A DNA stretch of 11,197 bases from an uncultured Eubacteriales bacterium (GTDB lineage Bacteria; Bacillota; Clostridia; Peptostreptococcales; Anaerovoracaceae), in NCBI GenBank assembly GCA_959021945.1, contig CAUEYG010000019.1:1-11197 (forward strand). The letters run 5' to 3'. Under the pieces are notes generated by a model, which searched no databases, had not been told where the DNA came from, and saw only the letters and a program-made list of their open reading frames with translations. This document shows positions 1 to 5,601 of this stretch, one piece after another (the first letter of the stretch is position 1; each line of letters starts with the position of its first letter). A program made the position numbers and the translations under genes.

Positions 1-21
1 TCCCAGTGCGTCATTGTTCAT
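1..21 (-). CDS. BMC-H shell protein, first 7 codons only (partial)
   Basis: An ATG at 19-21 is preceded on the minus strand by AAAGGAG with a spacing of about 9 nt, and opens the peptide MNNDALG before the window ends. This is nearly the same as the start of the complete EutM-like shell protein in this window (MNSDALG), so another canonical hexameric BMC shell subunit very probably starts here. Only seven residues are visible, so the identity rests on that similarity, the good SD and the position directly behind two other shell genes. Confidence 0.7.
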
Positions 22-124
22 GTAATTTTTCTCCTTTATTTATTGTCTGTTTTGCCATAAAGTCTCTTTTATAGCGCCGCTTCTCAATTCCGCTCTGCAT
101 CGGTCCGTACCATCCTTTCTTCAT
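11..124 (-). CDS. possible 37-aa basic small protein between two shell genes
   Basis: An open frame starts with an ATG that overlaps the stop of the EutS-like gene in an ATGA arrangement and ends with a TGA inside the start of the following BMC-H gene. It spans the whole gap between the two shell genes. The product is 37 residues, begins MKKGWYGPMQSGIEKRRYKR and is rich in Lys and Arg with a hydrophilic tail. There is no predicted membrane segment and I recognise no family. The 4-nt overlap suggests translational coupling, since the upstream SD is weak (a GGCGG-like stretch). It could equally be a chance frame in a spacer that mainly supplies the SD of the next gene. Supporting points are the exact fit between neighbours and the lack of other explanation for about 100 nt in an otherwise tightly packed operon. 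Confidence 0.35.
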   Translation of the reverse strand: MKKGWYGPMQSGIEKRRYKRDFMAKQTINKGEKLHEQ

Positions 125-462
125 GTCTTTGTAACCGCCACAATGTCAAACTCAAGCTTATTCTCAAGGATGTTTAACACTTCCTCCAGTGCTGTCTCAA
201 CACTTTGAATGTCTCCGGCAATTACTACAGAGCCTGTAAAACGGTCTAAAAACCCGATATTAACATCTGCTGCTTTTGTTGCTACATCCGCCGCAATCAT
301 AGATGTTTCATAAGGGGAAAGTGTTAAAATACCAATCGCTCCGCTGTTTTCAATGCCCAGGCAATCGTATATAGATGAAACAGGAGAAGCAATTACATGT
401 GCAAGTGTCACTTGCTTTCCCGGAACTGATTCTTGAATGATACGATCAATATAATCTGCCAT
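121..462 (-). CDS. eutS: EutS/PduU-like circularly permuted BMC-H shell protein
   Basis: This 113-residue shell subunit belongs to the EutS/PduU branch, in which the BMC fold is circularly permuted. Family signatures are easy to see: RIIQESVPGKQVTLAHVIA near the N-terminus, AIGILTLSPYETSMIAADVATKAADV in the middle (residues about 44-70) and GFLDRFTGSVVIAGD after it. Length matches EutS (about 111 residues). In the family these proteins form hexamers with a small beta-barrel over the pore, as minor facets of the shell. I chose the ATG at 460-462 because it aligns with the EutS start and has AGGTGG about 8 nt upstream. A GTG at 472-474 would add four residues with poorer support. The start lies inside the end of the EutL-like gene (17-nt overlap), indicating coupled translation. 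Confidence 0.9.
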   Translation of the reverse strand: MADYIDRIIQESVPGKQVTLAHVIASPVSSIYDCLGIENSGAIGILTLSPYETSMIAADVATKAADVNIGFLDRFTGSVVIAGDIQSVETALEEVLNILENKLEFDIVAVTKT

Positions 463-1132
463 TTGCTTCACCACCTGTCAACAACTCCAATGGATGATCA
501 GCTACATATTGACACGCATTTGCAAATGCCTCTCCAGCGGCGCGGCATGCTGATTGCTCACCTGTAAGAATACCTCCCCCACAGTTTGTATAAGTAGGAG
601 GCGCCCAAAAGGCTGCGATTTTAACATCTGCTGCTTTTAATGCTGCGTCCATTGCATACATAGATTCATTTGGCGGTGCAACGAGATAAAGCAGTGCATT
701 ACCTTCTTTTACTTTGGATATCTGCGGCCAATAGGTGCCGGAGCGACTTTCGGTATGTGCAATATATGCAATGGAATCATCGTCATTGCAGCTGATGAAA
801 TAAGCCTCATTGTCAACTACTTGCTGAATGATCTGGAAGGCACTTACAATATCTTCGGGGTTTGGTGCGGAGAATGCTCCGTAAAATTCACCGCTCAGTT
901 TAAAGCTTGCATTTGCTGCACCTGCGTATAGTGCTGTGGCATGTATCACTTCAATATTGGTATTTTTGGTCGCTTCGTCCATTCCAATATAACAAACATC
1001 GTCACAGTCAGCAGTAAAAATGCCCAAGCTTCTATGCCCTTGAGGAATCGAAAATTGCTTGCGATAATCATCGTTCATATTGGGAATAATCTTTCTGCTC
1101 AAAATCGTACCCATTAATTTATCGCCCTTCAT
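446..1132 (-). CDS. eutL: EutL-like tandem-domain BMC-T shell protein
   Basis: The 228-residue protein matches EutL along its length: HRSLGIFTADCDDVCYIGMDEATK near residues 33-56, LYAGAANASFKLSGE, then the second BMC domain with LLYLVAPPNESMYAMDAALKAADVK and LTGEQSACRAAGEAF. EutL-type subunits carry two permuted BMC domains and form trimers with a gated central pore, and are thought to pass large substrates or cofactors through the shell of ethanolamine compartments. The start at 1130-1132 has a perfect AGGAGG with 5-nt spacing, overlapping the stop of the upstream cupin gene. It ends 17 nt inside the EutS-like gene. A EutL-type trimer alongside a glycyl radical enzyme, in place of ethanolamine ammonia-lyase, is the odd point here. 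Family assignment is secure; pore substrate is unknown. Confidence 0.93.
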   Translation of the reverse strand: MKGDKLMGTILSRKIIPNMNDDYRKQFSIPQGHRSLGIFTADCDDVCYIGMDEATKNTNIEVIHATALYAGAANASFKLSGEFYGAFSAPNPEDIVSAFQIIQQVVDNEAYFISCNDDDSIAYIAHTESRSGTYWPQISKVKEGNALLYLVAPPNESMYAMDAALKAADVKIAAFWAPPTYTNCGGGILTGEQSACRAAGEAFANACQYVADHPLELLTGGEANGRLY

Positions 1133-1141
1133 TTTTTCCTC

Positions 1142-1396
1142 CTAATGTTCATATTTTTTCATTTTTTCAATGACAATCCAATGGGTATCAAGGCCTTTTG
1201 GGAAAAAAACAAGATCTCCTGCTCCAAAAGTAGCCTCCCCACCTGGATAACGCACAGTTGCTCTGCCATACTCAATCAAAACGGTTTCATTATGATCGTA
1301 ATGATAATCAAATTCACAGGGATCTGATTCCCAAATGGGGTCATGAACCATATAAGCCTTTTCGCCTTCTGTTGGCTTTCTAACTAAAATTTCCAT
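1142..1396 (-). CDS. EutQ-type small cupin (Cupin_3/DUF861)
   Basis: This 84-residue single-domain cupin shows YHYDHNET (residues 31-38: H32, H35, E37) and GDLVFFPKGLDTHW (G60, P66, G68, H72), the two conserved cupin stretches expected to hold a metal ion. WESDPCEFDYHYD and the PGGEATFGAGD turn resemble the Cupin_3 group that forms the C-terminal half of EutQ. EutQ is about 230 residues, so only the cupin half is present. In enterobacterial ethanolamine compartments EutQ is tied to assembly and has reported acetate kinase activity; whether a lone cupin does either is unknown. I prefer the ATG at 1394-1396 because AAAAGGAG lies 5 nt upstream of it. An ATG at 1418-1420 would add MARRKGEA but lacks an SD. 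It sits 30 nt after the aldehyde dehydrogenase stop. Confidence 0.82.
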   Translation of the reverse strand: MEILVRKPTEGEKAYMVHDPIWESDPCEFDYHYDHNETVLIEYGRATVRYPGGEATFGAGDLVFFPKGLDTHWIVIEKMKKYEH

Positions 1397-1426
1397 TGCT
1401 TCTCCTTTTCTTCTTGCCATTATCTT

Positions 1427-2965
1427 TTATTTTCCATTCAAACCATCCACAATATCCTTCACGATTTTTCTAAGCTGTTCATCACTTATTCCCTGATTCT
1501 GGCTAACTGTCCTGGCAGATTGGCATTTAACTTGATCAGTACCGCAGCCTTCTTTTGCTGCCTCGGCCTGTTCCATCAATTCGCCCAGCCTTGGGTTTGC
1601 CCGGATCACATCATCAGCCGTGCAGATTCCATACGCCATCTTTTTGATGTTGATTAGCTGCAGCGGCGATACATTCTCAGAAGTTGCACTTCCTCCGCAG
1701 GTTCCGCAGCCAAGGGTAAAGGCTGGCGCTAATCCGGTACAGAGTCCTGCTCCGCCCTGGCTGCCGCCTACATTGATCAAGATTCTGGATGCAGGTTTTG
1801 CGGAGAATGCCTGTGCTACCTGCGGATTTTCCGTATGTACATTCATAGTATGTCCGATTCCATTTTGCAGAAGTTTAAAACTGAGATCACAGGCTTCATC
1901 ACAGTTTTTTACAATGTAAAAGGCAAGTACTGTGGTCAGCTTTTCATAAGAAAGCGGATTTCCTTCGCCAACTCCATCCTGCATTCCAAGCAGCACCTTG
2001 GTTCCCTCTGGAATTGTAAAACCGGCAGCATCTGCAATCACTTTCGCCCTTCTGCCGACGAACCCGGGATTCATTGCCGTCCCCTTTCGAAACAGCAATG
2101 CGCATACTTTATCCGTTTCATCGGGGGACATAAAATATCCGCCCTGTTTTTGGAACTCCTGTATGACTTTATCCGAGATGCATTCATCCACAACCACCGA
2201 CTGTTCTGATGCGCAGATTGTGCCATTATCAAAGGTCTTGCTCTCAATAATATCTTTAACAGATTGTGCGATATTTGCTGTCTTTTCAATATAGGCTGGG
2301 GAGTTTCCTGCACCAACACCTAGTGCAGGCTTCCCTGCACTGTAAGCAGCTTTTACCATCCCCGGGCCGCCTGTTGCAATAATCATGCTGATTTCATCTG
2401 CTTTCATCAACGCATTAGTCGATTCGATAGATGGGGCAGAAATGCACTGTATTACATGCTCTGGAGCACCGGCCTCCACTGCAGCCTCTGCCATAAGATC
2501 GGCCGCCCTCTTTGTGCAGTTTAATGCCGTTGGGTGCGGAGAAAATACAATGGCATTTCTTGCTTTTATAGCAATCATGGAATTATAAATCGCTGTGGAA
2601 GTAGGGTTCGTAGAGGGAACAATACCCATCAACAGTCCTACCGGCTCTGCTATCTCCGTAATTTTTTTAATCGGATCATTGCTCAGCACTCCAATTGTCT
2701 TCATATCCTTAATGTAATTGTATACCAGCTGGGAGGCCATAAAATTTTTTATGGTCTTATCTTTGACATTACCAAATCCTGTATCTGAAACTGCCATGGA
2801 AGCCAGCTCTACAGCATTGTCCAAGGCTTTATTCACCATGCTGCGCAATATCTTATCAATCTGACTTTCCTTGTATGTGGCAAGTACTATTGTTGCTTGT
2901 TTACCTTGCCTTGCCAGGGTTCTTGCTTCCTGAATCGAAGCTAAATCCTTATCTAAATGTTCCAT
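1427..2965 (-). CDS. CoA-acylating aldehyde dehydrogenase, AdhE-N-terminal type, with C-terminal encapsulation peptide
   Basis: This 512-residue enzyme of the aldehyde dehydrogenase superfamily resembles the acetaldehyde dehydrogenase half of AdhE. Visible motifs are PVGLLMGIVPSTNPTSTAIY (residues 108-127), IIATGGPGMVKAAYSAGKPALGVGAGN (about 195-221) and the catalytic loop FDNGTICASEQSVV with nucleophile C251. Such enzymes oxidise an aldehyde with NAD+ and CoA to acyl-CoA. After the fold ends near residue 470 there is a polar linker, then ISDEQLRKIVKDIVDGLNGK, an amphipathic helix at the extreme C-terminus. That layout is typical of a BMC encapsulation peptide, so the enzyme is probably luminal. 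The start has GAGGAG 6 nt upstream. It follows a second, different aldehyde dehydrogenase by 27 nt. No alcohol dehydrogenase domain is attached. Confidence 0.93.
   Translation of the reverse strand: MEHLDKDLASIQEARTLARQGKQATIVLATYKESQIDKILRSMVNKALDNAVELASMAVSDTGFGNVKDKTIKNFMASQLVYNYIKDMKTIGVLSNDPIKKITEIAEPVGLLMGIVPSTNPTSTAIYNSMIAIKARNAIVFSPHPTALNCTKRAADLMAEAAVEAGAPEHVIQCISAPSIESTNALMKADEISMIIATGGPGMVKAAYSAGKPALGVGAGNSPAYIEKTANIAQSVKDIIESKTFDNGTICASEQSVVVDECISDKVIQEFQKQGGYFMSPDETDKVCALLFRKGTAMNPGFVGRRAKVIADAAGFTIPEGTKVLLGMQDGVGEGNPLSYEKLTTVLAFYIVKNCDEACDLSFKLLQNGIGHTMNVHTENPQVAQAFSAKPASRILINVGGSQGGAGLCTGLAPAFTLGCGTCGGSATSENVSPLQLINIKKMAYGICTADDVIRANPRLGELMEQAEAAKEGCGTDQVKCQSARTVSQNQGISDEQLRKIVKDIVDGLNGK
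1436..1489 (-). other. encapsulation-peptide coding segment (C-terminus of AdhE-type aldehyde dehydrogenase)
   Basis: Codons for residues 493-510 encode ISDEQLRKIVKDIVDGLN, with hydrophobic I/L/I/V/I/V/L residues spaced i, i+3/4 and charged residues between. It is joined to the enzyme by a Gly/Gln/Ser-containing linker. Short amphipathic helices of this kind at enzyme termini direct cargo into BMC shells. Assignment is by pattern only. Confidence 0.7.
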
Positions 2966-2992
2966 ATTGTTCTCCTCATCATAATCGTCTCT

Positions 2993-4333
2993 CTATCGAA
3001 TGGAGAAACCGCTGGACAATGTACAGCTTCTCTTATATGTAAAATCCTTTGCAGTGGTAATTCCTTCACCTGTCATATTGGCAATGGTAAAGCTCACTTT
3101 TTCTTCACCGCCCAGGCCGATTCCTCCAAGAGACGAGCCATTTTTGATAAACATGGTTGTGTTCATTACTTTTGCGGCTTTGTTTAATCGTCCAATCAGC
3201 TGAGAATGCATCATAGCTGTATGCCTGTACCCCTGCTCTATAAAAAGCGCCGTATCGAGTGCTTCATCAAAGTCAGCTACGCTGACTAACGGGATAACAG
3301 GCAGCATCAGCTCTTCAAGGACAAAGGGATGCTTGGAAAACGACTTTACAGCGATCAAGCGAATCTCGCCTTTTGCCTGAATTTCTGCTTCCTGTAAAAT
3401 GTCCATAGCGCTCTTGCCTTCCAGTTTGCGAACCATCTTCATATCTTGATTCAGGATGGTTTTTGTAAGCTTTATGATATCCTCTTCGTTGTCCATGTAT
3501 TGTACACCGCTCTTCTCTAACGCTTCTATAAAAGAAGGCAGTACAGAAGATACAATTACAATGCTCTTTTCGCTTATGCACATAATATTGTGATCAAATG
3601 AAGCGCCATCTGAAATGTCTTTTGCAGCCTTTTCAATGTCAGCCGTCTCATCGACAATTGCTACCGGATTTCCAGGTCCTGCAGCTATGACACGTTTTGG
3701 ACTGCACATGGCCATTTTCATCATCCCTCTTCCGCCGGTTGCAACTACCAGAGATATATCAGGATGATTGATTAGTTCATCCACCACATCTTTTCGTGGT
3801 TCAGAAACGGTAATCAGCAAATTGGATATCCCACAGATCTCTGAAATCACTTTATTTATTTTCTCTGTTAAAAAGGCAGAAACACCTGCGCTCCTTGGAT
3901 TTGGCACGTTGATAACAACATTTCCCGCAGCCAGCATACCGATTGCATTGCTGATCAATGTGGCGCAAGGGTTAGTAGCCGGATGAATGGCAAGCGCGAT
4001 TCCATAGGCAGATTGTTCACGCATTGTGATTCCGTCATCCCCTGTGACAACTTCTGTCTGCAGCTCCTCTGTTCCCGGCGTTTTATCAAGAGCTAATACT
4101 AGCTTGATAATCTTGTCCTGTACGTTTCCCATACAGGTTTCTTGTAATTCACGTTCTGCAATCTCCCGGATATAGGGCCGGAGTTTTGTACGAATATTGG
4201 ATATAATTTCCTTTCTGCAATTGAGGCTTTTTTTTGAATAAGCCTCAATTGCAGCTCTTGCGTCACATATCATCCTATCTACGATACGATTTTCCCCGGC
4301 ATCACCTATATCTGTGATATTTTTGTACCCCAT
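2993..4333 (-). CDS. CoA-acylating aldehyde dehydrogenase, PduP/EutE-like
   Basis: The 446-residue protein is a second acylating aldehyde dehydrogenase, closer to PduP/EutE than to its neighbour. Signatures are GIALAIHPATNPCATLISNAIGMLAAGN (residues 111-138), LVVATGGRGMMKMA (195-208), VIAAGPGNP (215-223), the catalytic loop FDHNIMCISEKSIVIV with C252, and a C-terminal RSCTLSSGFSIR resembling the RxCVL end of EutE/PduP. It would convert the aldehyde made by the glycyl radical enzyme to acyl-CoA with NAD+ and CoA. PduP and EutE usually carry an N-terminal encapsulation helix of about 18 residues; here the N-terminus (MGYKNITDIGDAGENR) is short and lacks an obvious one. The gene starts 2 nt after the BMC-H stop with a weak SD, so translation is probably coupled. 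Confidence 0.92.
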   Translation of the reverse strand: MGYKNITDIGDAGENRIVDRMICDARAAIEAYSKKSLNCRKEIISNIRTKLRPYIREIAERELQETCMGNVQDKIIKLVLALDKTPGTEELQTEVVTGDDGITMREQSAYGIALAIHPATNPCATLISNAIGMLAAGNVVINVPNPRSAGVSAFLTEKINKVISEICGISNLLITVSEPRKDVVDELINHPDISLVVATGGRGMMKMAMCSPKRVIAAGPGNPVAIVDETADIEKAAKDISDGASFDHNIMCISEKSIVIVSSVLPSFIEALEKSGVQYMDNEEDIIKLTKTILNQDMKMVRKLEGKSAMDILQEAEIQAKGEIRLIAVKSFSKHPFVLEELMLPVIPLVSVADFDEALDTALFIEQGYRHTAMMHSQLIGRLNKAAKVMNTTMFIKNGSSLGGIGLGGEEKVSFTIANMTGEGITTAKDFTYKRSCTLSSGFSIR

Positions 4334-4335
4334 GA

Positions 4336-4617
4336 TTATTCCGCTTTGCTAGGCAAAATCGCTTCAACTTCAACATGGGGCCGCGGAATTACATGCACGG
4401 TAATCAGCTCTCCTACTCTCTGAGCTGCTGCTGCCCCTGCATCGGTAGCTGCTTTCACAGCTCCTACATCACCTCTAACCATAACAGTAACTAGTCCGCC
4501 GCCTACATGTTCTTTCCCAACTAAGGTAACATTGGCTGCCTTTACCATTGCGTCTGCAGCTTCTATGGAGCCGATCAGACCTTTTGTTTCAATCATTCCT
4601 AATGCATCTGAATTCAT
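4336..4617 (-). CDS. eutM: EutM/PduA-like BMC-H shell protein
   Basis: This 93-residue canonical hexameric shell protein begins MNSDALGMIETKGLIGSIEA and continues through DAMVKAANVTLVGKEHVGGGLVTV, VRGDVGAVKAATDAGAAAAQRVGEL and VHVIPRPH, matching EutM closely. The pore loop is the GGG at residues 39-41. BMC-H hexamers tile the flat facets of the shell and their pores pass small substrates, products and cofactors. The start has GGAGG with 6-nt spacing. It lies 26 nt after the activase and 2 nt before the PduP/EutE-like gene. A second copy with almost the same first residues begins at the left edge of the window. Confidence 0.95.
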   Translation of the reverse strand: MNSDALGMIETKGLIGSIEAADAMVKAANVTLVGKEHVGGGLVTVMVRGDVGAVKAATDAGAAAAQRVGELITVHVIPRPHVEVEAILPSKAE

Positions 4618-4643
4618 TGTTTACCTCCTTATCATTCAGTCCG

Positions 4644-5564
4644 TTATCCGCCTATTTGGCATTTCAGTCCGTGTTCTTGGACAATTTTCCTGTACGTTTC
4701 CGCCTCTTCTCTTGAAAGCGGTTTAATGTCATATCCCATCTCATAAGCTTTGCCAAGCAATGTGTACTTGTTCTCCCCCAGCGTGTGATACGGGAGAATG
4801 TGGACCGTATTAACCTTATGCAAACTCTTGGCAAATTCTGCAATGTTATGGAATTCTTCCTTAAATGCATTGATGGTTGGAATCGTCGGTACGCGTATAA
4901 TCACATTTGCTAACCTGGAAATCTTTTCTGCATTTTTTCTGATTAGAACGTTATCTACTCCTGTGACTCTTTTATGTACATCTGGATTGGTTGCTTTTAT
5001 ATCTAAAAGTACCAGGTCAACGTAAGGAAATATTTCCTCTATCGCTTCGTCTGAGCCATATCCTGTTGTTTCCATGGCAGTGTCCCATCCTTGCGCTTTG
5101 CACGCTTTGAGCAATTCTTTTGCAAATTTCCACTGAACCAACGGTTCGCCGCCGGAAATCGTAACACCTCCGCCGGATTTACGGAAATAGTTTGCATCCC
5201 TTTTTAGAACCTGTATGATTTCTCCAATGGACATTTGTTCGCCTTTCAGTGTCAGCGCCCCGCCCGGACAAATCGCTACGCAATCTCCACATCCAACACA
5301 TTTGCTGCGGTTGATCCAATTTGTATTTTCAAACCCTATGGCGCCATGATTGCAAACCATAGCACACTTTCTGCATCCAATACATTTATCAGCATCAAAC
5401 ATAACATCTGGCGCCATTCTTTGAGACTCTGGATTGCAGCACCACAAACAGGAGAGCGGACAGCCCTTTAAAAACACAATGGAACGAATCCCCGGGCCGT
5501 CATTTAACGAGAAGCGCTGAATATCAAATACAACGCCCTCTGCCTTATAATCTACAGATACCAC
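4644..5564 (-). CDS. glycyl radical enzyme activating enzyme (radical SAM)
   Basis: The 306-residue protein is the activase of the upstream glycyl radical enzyme. It uses S-adenosylmethionine and a reduced [4Fe-4S] cluster to abstract a hydrogen from the partner's glycine. The radical SAM triad is KGCPLSCLWCC (C35, C39, C42). An inserted ferredoxin-like domain with two four-cysteine motifs follows: CIGCRKCAMVC (C61, C64, C67, C71) and CVGCGDCVAIC (C89, C92, C95, C99). GGGVTISGGEP (residues 131-141) is the SAM-binding stretch. The two extra clusters are typical of activases of the dehydratase/lyase class and absent from the short pyruvate formate-lyase activase. The start is a GTG at 5562-5564 with AGGAGG about 10 nt upstream; no better in-frame start is seen. 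It is 37 nt from its partner enzyme. Confidence 0.95.
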   Translation of the reverse strand: MVSVDYKAEGVVFDIQRFSLNDGPGIRSIVFLKGCPLSCLWCCNPESQRMAPDVMFDADKCIGCRKCAMVCNHGAIGFENTNWINRSKCVGCGDCVAICPGGALTLKGEQMSIGEIIQVLKRDANYFRKSGGGVTISGGEPLVQWKFAKELLKACKAQGWDTAMETTGYGSDEAIEEIFPYVDLVLLDIKATNPDVHKRVTGVDNVLIRKNAEKISRLANVIIRVPTIPTINAFKEEFHNIAEFAKSLHKVNTVHILPYHTLGENKYTLLGKAYEMGYDIKPLSREEAETYRKIVQEHGLKCQIGG

Positions 5565-5601
5565 TGCTCTATAACCTCCTGCTAATTGCGTTTCCTATGT
5601 T

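Noticed and set aside
463..474. GTG start four codons upstream for the EutS-like protein
   Set aside because: EutS homologues start at the position of the internal ATG, which also has an AGGTGG at suitable distance.
1397..1420. Longer start for the cupin gene (MARRKGEA extension)
   Set aside because: The upstream ATG has no SD, while AAAAGGAG is placed ideally for the internal ATG at 1394-1396.
1620..2588. Plus-strand open frames within the aldehyde dehydrogenase and other genes
   Set aside because: They lie wholly antisense to strongly supported coding sequence and show no recognisable protein features.
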